A stretch of DNA of 51,395 bases, from the NCBI GenBank assembly GCA_902775595.1, contig CACYNF010000017.1, forward strand, positions 1-51,395. Reading direction: 5' to 3'. Position 1 is the stretch's first letter; each line of letters starts with the position of its first letter. This DNA is from an uncultured bacterium. GTDB taxonomy: Bacteria; Verrucomicrobiota; Kiritimatiellia; RFP12; UBA1067. The translations under genes were made by a program, and so were the position numbers. Shown in pieces: positions 31,076 to 39,125 of this stretch. The notes beneath the pieces are model-generated. The model was not told the origin of the DNA. It made no database searches and worked only from the letters and a program-made list of their open reading frames with translations.

Positions 31076-32386
31076 TCAGCCGACGACGAGCTCCTCGCTC
31101 GGGAAGCGGACGTGCCTCTTCGACTCGCGGTCGCCGATCATCAAGACGACGGTAAGCGCGCCGAGTCGGCCGATGAACATCGCGACCATGATGACGACGC
31201 GGCCGGCGGACGAAAGCGACGCCGTGGTATCGCCGACGGAAAGGCCCGTCGTCGTCACGGCCGAGACGGCCTCGAAGAAGAGCGCGTCGGAGGAGATGCC
31301 GCTCTGCGCCTCGGTGACGAAGAGCGCGCCCGTCACGATGACGGCGAACATCACTATCGCCATGAGGATCACGAGCGACTCGCGCACGATCTCGGTTGGG
31401 ATGAGCCGACTGTCCATCACCGTCTCGGTCTCGCCGCGGCACATCGCGGTCGCGGTGTAGAGTATCACCGCGAGCGTCGTCACCTTCATGCCCGCCGCCG
31501 CGGAACCGGGCGCGCCGCCGATGAACATGAGGCACTCGTATATGAGCCGCGTCAGCGGATGCAGCGACTCCGTCGGGATGACGCAGAAGCCGCAAGTCCT
31601 CGGCGTGACGGCCTGGTAGAAGCCGACGACCGCCCTGTCCGTAAGGCTCATGTCCCTGAGCGAGAGGTTCCACTCCACGGCGAGGAACGCGAGGAAGGTG
31701 ATCGCGAGGAGATAGACGGTGAAGCGCAGGACAACGCGCGTGTGGAGCGAGAGCCGGCCGCGCGCGCCGGAGATGCGGTGGATGAACTTGAACGTGCAGA
31801 GGTTGTAGATGACGAGAAAGCCGATTCCGCCGAGGATCGTCTCTACTCCCATCACGACAACGGGCCAGCCGCGCGGGAAAGACGCGAGCGAATCGGACTC
31901 GAGGCCGAAGCCCGCGTTGCAGTAGCTCATGATGGAGTAGAACAGCGCCTCGTACCAGCTGCCTAAGTGCAGGTAGAGAACCGCCGCGAAAAGGCCCTCG
32001 ATCACGAGCATCGAGCAGACGACCCAGCAGATCAGCCCCCTCAGGCCCTGTATCTGCTCGACGCCGTACGCGTTCATCAGCGAGAACTCCCGGGCGAGCG
32101 AGAGCCGGCGGCCTATCGCGATGAGGAAGAAGGTGCCGCAGGTCATGAGCCCGAGGCACCCGAGCTCGACGAGAACCATCAGGACGACCTGCCCGGCGGT
32201 CGAGAACTCGCGCCCCACGTCGACGACTGTGAGGCCCGTCACGCACACGGCGGAGAACGCGGTGAAGAGCGACGACATGAAATCGCCGCGCAAGCCGTCT
32301 GCGCGGCAGAACGGCATCATGAGCACCACGGCGCCGACCGCTATCAGGGCGAGGAAGCCGAGCGCGAAAGACGTGCGGCTTTTCAT
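31076..32386 (-). CDS. trkH: TrkH-type potassium uptake channel subunit
   Basis: 436 residues from the ATG at 32386, which overlaps the tatC stop (ATGA). The four pore loops of the KtrB/TrkH family are visible as SAVCVTGLTV, SYCNAGFG, TPRTCGFC and SAVTTTGLSVGD, each with the conserved Gly of the K+ filter, between pairs of membrane helices. It imports K+ in concert with an NAD- or ATP-binding TrkA/KtrA ring; no trkA gene is in the window. Length is close to the KtrB subtype. The link to the tat genes is only positional. Confidence 0.92.
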   Translation of the reverse strand: MKSRTSFALGFLALIAVGAVVLMMPFCRADGLRGDFMSSLFTAFSAVCVTGLTVVDVGREFSTAGQVVLMVLVELGCLGLMTCGTFFLIAIGRRLSLAREFSLMNAYGVEQIQGLRGLICWVVCSMLVIEGLFAAVLYLHLGSWYEALFYSIMSYCNAGFGLESDSLASFPRGWPVVVMGVETILGGIGFLVIYNLCTFKFIHRISGARGRLSLHTRVVLRFTVYLLAITFLAFLAVEWNLSLRDMSLTDRAVVGFYQAVTPRTCGFCVIPTESLHPLTRLIYECLMFIGGAPGSAAAGMKVTTLAVILYTATAMCRGETETVMDSRLIPTEIVRESLVILMAIVMFAVIVTGALFVTEAQSGISSDALFFEAVSAVTTTGLSVGDTTASLSSAGRVVIMVAMFIGRLGALTVVLMIGDRESKRHVRFPSEELVVG

Positions 32387-33141
32387 TTCCCGAAAGTCCC
32401 CTTCTCCTTTAGCCACACCATCCAGACGGACAGCTCGTACAGAAGGCAGAGGGGAACGGCCATGAATATCTGGCTCATCGGATCCGGAGGCGTCAGGACC
32501 ATCGAGACCACGAACGCCATCACTATCGCGACGCGGCGCTTGTCGCGGAGGCCCTTCGAGGAGACGAGGCCGAACCAGCCGAGGACGAAGATTATGAGCG
32601 GCAGCTGGAAGACGAGGCCGAAGGCGATGATCGTCTTGAGGACAATGGAGATGTAGCCCTCGAGCCGTATTATCGTGGAGGGAATGCCGCACCACTCGTT
32701 GATCGCGCGGAACGCCTTGACGACCATCGGGAGCGTCTTCGCATACGCTACGCCTATGCCGACGAGGAAGAAGCCCGTTCCCACGACGAGTATCGACATG
32801 AGCACGACCTTCTCGCGGTTGGTGAGCGCGGGGAATACGAAGCGGAGTATCGCGTAGACGATGAAGGGGAACGCGAGGGCAGTCCCGCCCCAGCCGGCGA
32901 TCGAGATTATCGTCGAGACGCCGGTCGTGAGATCGAGCCCCTGGAGCAGTTCCTCGCTCTCGCCAGCGGGGCTCTTGAGCCACTCGAGGATCCACGGCGT
33001 GCAGCAACCGGCGACCACGGCGCATATCGCCCACGCGACGGCGCCGAACACGAGCATGTCCCTGAGCGCGAGCAGGTGCTCGAGAAGCGGGCGCGGCGGA
33101 TCGTTCCTCGCGTCGGGGTCGCTTAGCAGGGAGATCGCCAT
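32383..33141 (-). CDS. tatC: Sec-independent protein translocase TatC
   Basis: 252 residues with six membrane helices. N-terminal PLLEHLLALRDML matches the family's HLxELRxRL motif, with the charged pair; the loop Pro-rich FPALTNREK and FQLPLIIFVLGWFGLV are also typical. TatC is the receptor for twin-arginine signal peptides in the inner membrane. It follows the tatA/B-like gene with a TAATG overlap. Confidence 0.93.
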   Translation of the reverse strand: MAISLLSDPDARNDPPRPLLEHLLALRDMLVFGAVAWAICAVVAGCCTPWILEWLKSPAGESEELLQGLDLTTGVSTIISIAGWGGTALAFPFIVYAILRFVFPALTNREKVVLMSILVVGTGFFLVGIGVAYAKTLPMVVKAFRAINEWCGIPSTIIRLEGYISIVLKTIIAFGLVFQLPLIIFVLGWFGLVSSKGLRDKRRVAIVMAFVVSMVLTPPDPMSQIFMAVPLCLLYELSVWMVWLKEKGTFGK

Positions 33142-33479
33142 TACGAGCCCTCCACGGACGGCGGCATGCCGGGGTTCTGCGCGGAAGGCGCAGGCGTCTC
33201 ATCGCCGGGCGCTGCGCTCTGCATGGGCTCGGCTGTCCCGACCGTGAACGCGTCGGACGCCGAGTTCTCGACTTCGCGCGCGGCCTTCGTGAACTCGGAG
33301 TCCATGTCGAGGAGCTGGCGCTTGAAGTTTTCGGCGGCGCGGCGGAACTTCGAATAGTACTGCCCGACGGTGCGGGCCGCCGAGGGAAGCCTCTTCGGGC
33401 CGACTACAATAAGAACGACGGCGAGCAGCACAAACCACTCGCCGAAGCCGATGCTGTCGAATATTACCGCCAGCGTCAT
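33141..33479 (-). CDS. TatA/TatB family translocase subunit
   Basis: 112 residues: short N-terminal membrane helix (FGEWFVLLAVVLIVVGPKRLP) with the Gly-Pro hinge, then an amphipathic helix and an acidic, Pro-rich tail. The length and the KFRRAAENFKRQL helix suit either TatA or TatB; the position directly before tatC favours a TatB-like role. Overlaps the tatC start by one nucleotide. Confidence 0.88.
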   Translation of the reverse strand: MTLAVIFDSIGFGEWFVLLAVVLIVVGPKRLPSAARTVGQYYSKFRRAAENFKRQLLDMDSEFTKAAREVENSASDAFTVGTAEPMQSAAPGDETPAPSAQNPGMPPSVEGS

Positions 33480-33489
33480 CTGCGGAAAA

Positions 33490-34050
33490 TCACTTCTGGT
33501 AGATCACGAACTCACCGCGGCGGTTCCTCGCCCAGGCGGACTCGTCGCTGCCGACAACCGCCGGCTTCTCCTCGCCGAAGCTGCGCGTCTGGATGCGCGA
33601 GGCATCGACGCCGCTCTGGACGAGATAGTTGCGGATGATGCTCGCGCGGTTCTCGCCGAGGGCCATGTTGTATTCGTTCGAGCCGCGCTCGTCGCAGTTG
33701 CCCTCGACTACGACAACGCGGTCAGCGTGGGAGCCGAGGTGCTGCGCGACCTCGTCGATCTTGCCGATCTCGCCCTGGGGAACGACGGTCGAGTCAAAGC
33801 CGAAGTAGACGGGAGCGAAATCGACGTCGGTGCAGCGCGTGCAGTACTCCTCGAAAGGACGCTCGCCAACTCCGGCGCCGTCAAGCGACCCCTCCTGGCC
33901 ATCGTCAATCGTCGTGGCGATGTCGGAACCATTTGCGCCGGCGAGACCCGAACCGCCTTTGGCCCCGGAGCGGGACTTGTCATACTTGCAGCCCGAGACC
34001 GCGAAGGAAAGGGCAACTGCCGCGACAACCATCAACGTAGAAATTTTCAT
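33490..34050 (-). CDS. pal: Peptidoglycan-associated lipoprotein Pal (OmpA family)
   Basis: 186 residues. Lipoprotein signal peptide with lipobox VSGC (Cys at about 20), a low-complexity Gly/Ser linker, then an OmpA-C domain (VYFGFDSTVV, VEGNCDERGSNEYNMALGENRA, GVDASRIQTRSFGEEKP) with the Asp and Arg that bind diaminopimelate of peptidoglycan. Pal joins the outer membrane to the wall as part of the Tol-Pal system. This implies a Gram-negative envelope. It is followed by tat genes; no tol genes are in the window. Confidence 0.93.
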   Translation of the reverse strand: MKISTLMVVAAVALSFAVSGCKYDKSRSGAKGGSGLAGANGSDIATTIDDGQEGSLDGAGVGERPFEEYCTRCTDVDFAPVYFGFDSTVVPQGEIGKIDEVAQHLGSHADRVVVVEGNCDERGSNEYNMALGENRASIIRNYLVQSGVDASRIQTRSFGEEKPAVVGSDESAWARNRRGEFVIYQK

Positions 34051-34081
34051 TTACATGCTCCTTTTGTATGAAGTTGTGTGA

Positions 34082-34090
34082 ATGATATCA
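34082..34090 (-). promoter_or_regulatory. Extended -10-like box upstream of pal
   Basis: TGATATCAT on the minus strand, 32 nt before the ATG at 34050, with AGGAG between. One mismatch to TGnTATAAT. The upstream TATCAACA inverted repeat (34168-34228) lies ~80 bp away and could influence it. Confidence 0.4.
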
Positions 34091-34167
34091 AATTCCTTTT
34101 CGGAAATCAAGTGGGACATGATCATTTGGCGTTTTTATTGACTGCAGTGTAGACCGCCTCCCTCGCT

Positions 34168-34228
34168 CTATCAACACTATCAACAAAAATATAAACACTG
34201 TTCATAATATTGTTGATATTGTTGATAG
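34168..34228. promoter_or_regulatory. Inverted pair of double TATCAACA boxes (candidate DnaA-box cluster or operator)
   Basis: Left arm CTATCAACACTATCAACA (34168-34185) and right arm TGTTGATATTGTTGATAG (34211-34228) pair at 17 of 18 positions; each holds two TATCAACA words 9 nt apart. Related words continue to 34271. The surrounding 34100-34251 is AT-rich and gene-free. The same 8-mer makes up the palindrome at 39100-39122 before dnaA. Confidence 0.6.
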
Positions 34229-34251
34229 ATTATCAATTCCTTTTATTGATA

Positions 34252-34920
34252 TCAATAGTTCCTGTTGATTATTTCGGCCGGCAGCAGATATTCTTCGCCA
34301 TTCTTGTGGGAAATGCCCATCTTTTCAAGCTGCTCTATGACGAGGCCGGAAACAATGCTGCCGTTCTCCGCAAAAAGCTTTTCAAGAGCCGCGCGCTTCT
34401 TCGCGAGCGTTCCCTCTGGCTCGTTCGCCGCGAGAACCCCCTCGAGCACCTGTGCGCGCCTCAGGCGCCCCTCGGCCTCGGCCTTGTCACGCGCCTCGCG
34501 CACGACTTCGATGACATGGTCGCGCGTCTCGCCGACGAAACGGTCGGGGACGTCGATGTCGCGGTCCAGGAGGGAAACCTTGTTCGAAAGTCCGTTGTCG
34601 GCGTTGATGGCAAGCACGTCGCCTACCTTCTCAAGCGCTGACTTCTGCTCGGACATCTGCCTCTTCACGGCCTCCGCGTGTTCGGCAAGCGCGGCGGCCT
34701 CTTTCTTCAGCTCGGCGATGTTCCTTCTCAGCTCGGCGTTCTCGGCACGGAGAGCCGCTATCGTCTCCGCCTGCTCTGCCTTGTCGGCGGCAAGCGACTC
34801 CACGACGGCCTTCTGCACGTCTATGCTGTCCGCGGCGTCCTCTTCGGAAGTCTCCTCCGCAATCTCCTCATTCGCAGGCGCCTTCGGCGCTTCGTCGTCA
34901 AGAAATTCTTCGAAGTTCAT
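34252..34920 (-). CDS. Acidic coiled-coil protein of unknown function
   Basis: 222 residues, soluble, very acidic at the N-terminus (residues 1-35). Residues about 35-105 form a long heptad coiled coil (ETIAALRAENAELRRNIAEL, KKEAAALAEHAEAVKRQM). The rest is helical with an Arg/Lys- and Glu-rich pattern and ends in EYLLPAEIINRNY. I do not recognise a family. It overlaps the methyltransferase gene stop-to-start (ATGA), so both are co-translated. The position near the origin could suit a chromosome or cell-cycle role, but this is only a guess. Confidence 0.65.
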   Translation of the reverse strand: MNFEEFLDDEAPKAPANEEIAEETSEEDAADSIDVQKAVVESLAADKAEQAETIAALRAENAELRRNIAELKKEAAALAEHAEAVKRQMSEQKSALEKVGDVLAINADNGLSNKVSLLDRDIDVPDRFVGETRDHVIEVVREARDKAEAEGRLRRAQVLEGVLAANEPEGTLAKKRAALEKLFAENGSIVSGLVIEQLEKMGISHKNGEEYLLPAEIINRNY

Positions 34921-36161
34921 ATTGCATTCTGTCCTTTGAGTTCACAGCCGGGATACACGAACAGCCGGCAGTCTATCGGTCCGTTGAAGAACGGCACCCT
35001 TGTCTTGTAGTAGAGGTTCACGAGGCGCGCGAGGTCGGGGTTGCCGGTGATGAGGCCGCCCGTGTAGCCGCCGCACTTCTCGTTCATGAAGCTCCCGATG
35101 CGCTCGTACACCGGAGCGAGCTCCTCGAACGTTCCGAGACGTATGCCGTATTCCGGGTTGAAGAACACGACTCCGCGCGGAGACGCGTCGGACTCGGGAA
35201 CAGGCGTGTCGCCGAAGTCGCACGCCTTAAAGGTTATGTACTGCGAGACGCCGGCGGCAATCGCGTTTGTATGGGCGTTGTCAACGGCCTCGGGAGATAT
35301 GTCGGTCGCGATGATCGGCGGAAGTCCCTCTTTCTTCTCCGCCGCAACCGCCTCCATCACAAGCTCCTTCCATATCTGCTCGGGACTCGCGCCGACGTGC
35401 TGGCGCGGCGCGATCTTCGGTGCGCTCTCCCCGGGGATGATGCTTCTGTAGCCCTTCACCGACTGGAAGGCGAAGTGACCCTTGAGGGAACCGGGAGCCC
35501 TGTTCATCGCGATCATCGCCGCTTCGATTGCGGGTGTACCGGAGCCGCACATAGGCGAGACGAACGGAGTCTTTCCGTCCCACCTGAGCGCCATGATGCA
35601 CGCCGCCGCGAGCGTCTCCTGCATCGGCGCGGAACCAGGTATCTTCCTGTATCCGCGCTTTGAAAGCGGCTCGCCGGAAGTGTCGAGGTATATTATGACC
35701 TCGTCCCTCTCCCAGTAGACGAAAACCGCGGCGCCATTGTTCTCTCCGCCGGAGTCTGGCCGGCGCTGGCACTTTTCGCGCATGCGGTCGGCTATCGCGT
35801 CTTTGGTGTAGAGGGACGGAATGCGCGTGTCGCGTATCGTGAAGTTGTGGACGATCGACGACACGGAGAAATATCCGTCGGCCTCTATCAGGTTCTCCCA
35901 GTCAATCGATCTCGCGGCTTCGTAGAGGTCCTTTATGTTGTAGCACGTCGTCCTCAGCAGCGGCACGAGAACGCGGTGCGCGGTGCGGAGACGGAGATTC
36001 AACTTCATTACGTCCCTCATCGACCCGCGCACGACGACGGTGTTTTCGGTGACTTCGATCGGGTGATATCCCATGTCTATCACCTCTATCTCGGTCCAGC
36101 GCGAAAGCTCCTTTGCGCACGATATGATGATCGGATAGTTCTTGTCGGTCCACAGCTTCAT
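34917..36161 (-). CDS. RlmL-type THUMP-domain rRNA guanine-N2 methyltransferase
   Basis: 414 residues. N-terminal ferredoxin-like/THUMP region (about 1-165), then a class I methyltransferase: motif I SPMCGSGTPAIEAAM, motif II-III region IIATDISPEAVDNA, motif IV FFNPEYGIRLG. Family members (RlmL/YcbY N-terminal half, Trm14-like) methylate N2 of a guanosine in 23S rRNA or tRNA using S-adenosylmethionine. Motif IV usually reads NPPYG; here the second Pro is Glu, a notable change next to the substrate base. It lies between dnaN and a coiled-coil gene; the link to replication genes is positional only. Confidence 0.82.
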   Translation of the reverse strand: MKLWTDKNYPIIISCAKELSRWTEIEVIDMGYHPIEVTENTVVVRGSMRDVMKLNLRLRTAHRVLVPLLRTTCYNIKDLYEAARSIDWENLIEADGYFSVSSIVHNFTIRDTRIPSLYTKDAIADRMREKCQRRPDSGGENNGAAVFVYWERDEVIIYLDTSGEPLSKRGYRKIPGSAPMQETLAAACIMALRWDGKTPFVSPMCGSGTPAIEAAMIAMNRAPGSLKGHFAFQSVKGYRSIIPGESAPKIAPRQHVGASPEQIWKELVMEAVAAEKKEGLPPIIATDISPEAVDNAHTNAIAAGVSQYITFKACDFGDTPVPESDASPRGVVFFNPEYGIRLGTFEELAPVYERIGSFMNEKCGGYTGGLITGNPDLARLVNLYYKTRVPFFNGPIDCRLFVYPGCELKGQNAI

Positions 36162-36250
36162 AGTCTACCCTGCAGTTGGTAGTTGGTAGTAATGCTAATT
36201 TCTAATTTCGCGCGGGGCTCGTGTGACGGTCTTGCATCTGACTTTCAACT

Positions 36251-37345
36251 TCAGTTGATCCTCAGCGGCATGAGCACGTAGAGGAACGGTATGCTGCACC
36301 TGATGACTGCGGGGCTGTGTCCGTTGTTGAGTCCTATAGTAACCTCGTCGTCGTCGATCGCCTTGAGAGGATCCATGACATAGGTGGGGTTGAACATGAT
36401 CTCTATCTTCTCGCCGGCGTACTTGATCGGCACCTCGTCCTTCGCTTCGCCGATGTCGGAGGCAGCCGAAGTTACGGTGAGGCAGTTTGCCTCGAATATG
36501 AGCTTAGTTGAATGGGCTTCGTCCATCGTCATGACGCTCGCGCGGTCGAGGGCGTTCAGGAGAAGCTGGCGGTCTATCGAAATCTGCTCGGCGCACTCCT
36601 TCGGTATGACCTGGCGGTAGTTCGGATAGGTGTCGTCCATCAGCTTCGAATAGATCTGGACGCTCGCGACGGTGAAGCATATCTGGCTCTTCTTTACCAT
36701 TATCGACACGTCGCCCTCCGACGAAAGCGAACGCTGGAGCTCCGCCACCGCCTTCGATGGAAGTACAATGTCCTTCTCAGCAGCCTTCGGAAACTCAAGT
36801 TCGCTTTCGACAAGCGCGAGGCGACGTCCGTCGGTCGCAACCATCGTGAGCTTCTCGTCCTTGAAGCTCATGAGCACGCCCTTAAGCGTGCGGCGAGTGT
36901 CGTCCTGCGACGCCGCGTACGCAGTCTTCCTGAGCATCTCCCTTATCGTCGCCTGGGGTACGGTGTATATATACGCCTCGCCGTCCTCGGGAATCGAAGG
37001 AAATTCGGAGCCGGGCATTCCCTGCAGCCTGAAGCGCGCGCTGCCCGCCTTGATCGTCGCCCTCTCCTGCGCGTCGCATTCGACCGTTATCTCACCTTCG
37101 GCCGCCTTCGTAATCGAAGTGAAAAGGAGCTTCACTGGAAGCGTTGTAACTCCCTCTTCCGTAACCTCGCACTCTACTTCGGACTTTATCGATATGTCGA
37201 GGTCGGTGGTGGTGAGCTTGATGGAATTTTCCCTTCCCTCTATCATCACGTTCTGCAGAATGGGAAGCGATCCCTTTCCCGCCACGATGTTCTGCACGCT
37301 CTTGAGACCTTCAATGAACTTTGACCTTAGAACCTTGAATTTCAT
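36251..37345 (-). CDS. dnaN: DNA polymerase III beta sliding clamp
   Basis: 364 residues, the normal length, with three clamp domains. Typical motifs: KGSLPILQNVMIEG, SARFRLQGMPGSEFP, TAYAASQDDTRRTLKGVLMS, TDGRRLAL, and the C-terminal VIRCSIPFLYVLMPLRIN. The C-terminal LYVLMPLR corresponds to the conserved YVVMPMR end that lines the protein-binding pocket. It encircles DNA and holds polymerase III and other factors. Follows dnaA in the usual order on the same strand; a promoter-like TGATAAAAT lies at 37391-37399. Confidence 0.97.
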   Translation of the reverse strand: MKFKVLRSKFIEGLKSVQNIVAGKGSLPILQNVMIEGRENSIKLTTTDLDISIKSEVECEVTEEGVTTLPVKLLFTSITKAAEGEITVECDAQERATIKAGSARFRLQGMPGSEFPSIPEDGEAYIYTVPQATIREMLRKTAYAASQDDTRRTLKGVLMSFKDEKLTMVATDGRRLALVESELEFPKAAEKDIVLPSKAVAELQRSLSSEGDVSIMVKKSQICFTVASVQIYSKLMDDTYPNYRQVIPKECAEQISIDRQLLLNALDRASVMTMDEAHSTKLIFEANCLTVTSAASDIGEAKDEVPIKYAGEKIEIMFNPTYVMDPLKAIDDDEVTIGLNNGHSPAVIRCSIPFLYVLMPLRIN

Positions 37346-37390
37346 TTTTTTTCCTTTCTGTGCAAAGGACCTGTTGCCTTCACACCGGAG

Positions 37391-37399
37391 ATTTTATCA
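37391..37399 (-). promoter_or_regulatory. Extended -10-like box upstream of dnaN
   Basis: TGATAAAAT on the minus strand, 46 nt before the ATG at 37345; the identical 9-mer precedes the dksA-like gene. A purine-rich GAAAGGAAAAAAA ribosome-site region precedes the ATG. Confidence 0.5.
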
Positions 37400-37443
37400 T
37401 ATTAATGTTGGTTTTAAAATAGACAGACTTACATTCCTAGGTT

Positions 37444-37584
37444 TGTTGACAATGTAGACAACACTGTTTCGCCCTTGTAAAACATGTGTCCGGCTGCACT
37501 TTTGAATGTTGACATTCGATAGACATTGGTTTGACTTCTTGTGACATCTGTTTGTTCTGTCGATATGTTTTGAGGTTGTCTACA
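37444..37584. promoter_or_regulatory. DnaA-box-like words in the dnaA-dnaN spacer
   Basis: TGTTGACAA (37444-37452) and TGTAGACAA (37453-37461) stand side by side, TGTTGACAT is at 37507-37515 and the reverse form TTGTCTACA at 37576-37584. These are one or two changes from the TGTTGATAA/TTATCAACA boxes at 39100-39122. The spacer 37346-37600 holds no gene. Either a DnaA autoregulatory region or part of a split origin. Confidence 0.45.
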
Positions 37585-37600
37585 CGATGACTACCCTTTT

Positions 37601-39010
37601 TCAACCGACCATGTCCTTCATTGAACATCCGAGATCGGCAAGTATTTCCTCAAGCGATTCCTTCAGTTCCGGCTCGACGTCGAGACGCTTCGATATGTTC
37701 TTTACGCCGTGGATGATCGTGGCATGGCTCTTGTCGAACTTCTTCGCTATCTCCGGCAGGCTCCTCGTGGTGAATTTCCTCGAGATGTACATTGCAAGCT
37801 GCCTTGGAGTGACTATGGACTGCGTGCGCTCAGGGGAAAGTATCTGTGAAAGAGTTACTCCGTACTTTTTGCAGATGCAGTTCTGCACTTCCTCGATCGT
37901 TAGCTTTTTCCTACTCTTCTCCTTTTCGATGAAGTCCTTCAGGATGTAGGAGAGGGTGTCGTCAGTAAGCTGCATGGAGTTGTCTCTGTTTGCAAAGAGA
38001 TTGACCTTGCCGAGGGCTCCCTCCATTGCGCGCACATGGCTCTTTATGTTGGAGGCAATGAACTTGAGGGTTGAGTCAGACACTTCCGGAACCATTCCCT
38101 CCGACTTCCTCTTGAGAATGGCGAGGCGCGTCTCGTAGCCGGGCGATTCGATTTCCTGGAGCATGCCTCCCTCGAATCTCGATATGAGGCGCTCCTCTAT
38201 TCCCGGCAGGTTCTTAGGAGCGACATCTGATGTGATGACTATCTGCTTGTCGGCGTTTGTAAGGGCGTTGAACGTGTTGAAGAACTCCTCCTGGAAGTTC
38301 TTCATGTTCATGGTGATGAACTGGATATCGTCGATGAGAAGGACGTCTATCTTCCTGTACCTGTCGCGGAACGTCTGCAGGCTGTTCTGCGTCATTGCGT
38401 TGATGTATTCGTTGAGGAAGGCCTCGGCAGTCAGGTAGCATACGGCCGCCATCGGGTTTCTGCGCTTGACCTCGTTGCCTATCGCCTGCATGATGTGCGT
38501 CTTGCCGAGACCTGTGCCTCCGTGGATGAACAAAGGGTTCAGCGCCTTCTGCCCAGGATTGCTGGCGACGCCCTTTGCGGCTGCGAGCACATAGCTGTTC
38601 GACGGACCCTCCACGAACTCCTCGAAGGTATAGTACTCCTTGAGAGGCATCGTCGAGATGAATGTCTGGATGCGGCCGGTCTTGGTCTTCTCCACCACCG
38701 TGTTGGGCTTAGGTACGATTATGGCCGGCTTCGCGTTCTCGTCGAACGAGAACTCGAGCTTCACGTCTGCTCCCGCAAGGAGAAAGCTCTTCTTCAAAAA
38801 CTCCGAATACTCGCTTTCGAGTATGTCGGCAGCCATCTTGTTGAGTGCGAGGATTCTAAACGTGTTGCCTTCGTGGACAACTGTCTGAATCATCGAAAAA
38901 TGTCTTTCGGCCCGGCTGCGCTTTGTCTCGTCCTGCATCATTGTGATGCAGATCTCCCGCGCACGGTCCCACAGCCCTTTCGAGACTATGTCTATCGTTT
39001 CGTTGCTCAT
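37601..39010 (-). CDS. dnaA: Chromosomal replication initiator DnaA
   Basis: 469 residues with all four domains: helical domain I (about 1-85), a linker, the AAA+ core (NPLFIHGGTGLGKTHIMQAI Walker A; VLLIDDIQFI Walker B; ISRFEGGM, sensor 2 region IKSHVRAMEGAL) and the DNA-binding domain IV with the signature TPRQLAMYISRKFTTRSLPEI and DKSHATIIHGVKNI. It opens oriC by binding DnaA boxes. The ATG at 39010 lacks a strong ribosome site. Upstream lie an extended -10-like TGCTATATT and a palindromic pair of TTATCAACA boxes, suggesting autoregulation. Confidence 0.98.
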   Translation of the reverse strand: MSNETIDIVSKGLWDRAREICITMMQDETKRSRAERHFSMIQTVVHEGNTFRILALNKMAADILESEYSEFLKKSFLLAGADVKLEFSFDENAKPAIIVPKPNTVVEKTKTGRIQTFISTMPLKEYYTFEEFVEGPSNSYVLAAAKGVASNPGQKALNPLFIHGGTGLGKTHIMQAIGNEVKRRNPMAAVCYLTAEAFLNEYINAMTQNSLQTFRDRYRKIDVLLIDDIQFITMNMKNFQEEFFNTFNALTNADKQIVITSDVAPKNLPGIEERLISRFEGGMLQEIESPGYETRLAILKRKSEGMVPEVSDSTLKFIASNIKSHVRAMEGALGKVNLFANRDNSMQLTDDTLSYILKDFIEKEKSRKKLTIEEVQNCICKKYGVTLSQILSPERTQSIVTPRQLAMYISRKFTTRSLPEIAKKFDKSHATIIHGVKNISKRLDVEPELKESLEEILADLGCSMKDMVG

Positions 39011-39041
39011 TTTAAAACTGATTTTTCAAAGTGTCGAGAGC

Positions 39042-39050
39042 AATATAGCA
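39042..39050 (-). promoter_or_regulatory. Extended -10-like box of dnaA
   Basis: TGCTATATT on the minus strand, 32 nt before the ATG at 39010. The paired DnaA-box-like words lie 50-72 bp upstream of it, a position suited to autoregulation. Confidence 0.5.
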
Positions 39051-39099
39051 TAAACACCGCCAATGCGTCATTCGAAAAAAATCTTCTTATGTCTACCAC

Positions 39100-39122
39100 T
39101 TATCAACAGCAGTTGTTGATAA
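39100..39122. promoter_or_regulatory. Convergent pair of DnaA-box-like sites
   Basis: TTATCAACA (39100-39108) and TGTTGATAA (39114-39122) form a perfect 9-bp inverted repeat with a 5-nt spacer, between mnmG and dnaA. The word differs from the E. coli consensus TTATCCACA at one position. Same word at 41364-41372; TATCAACA at 34169-34227. Confidence 0.65.
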
Positions 39123-39125
39123 CAC

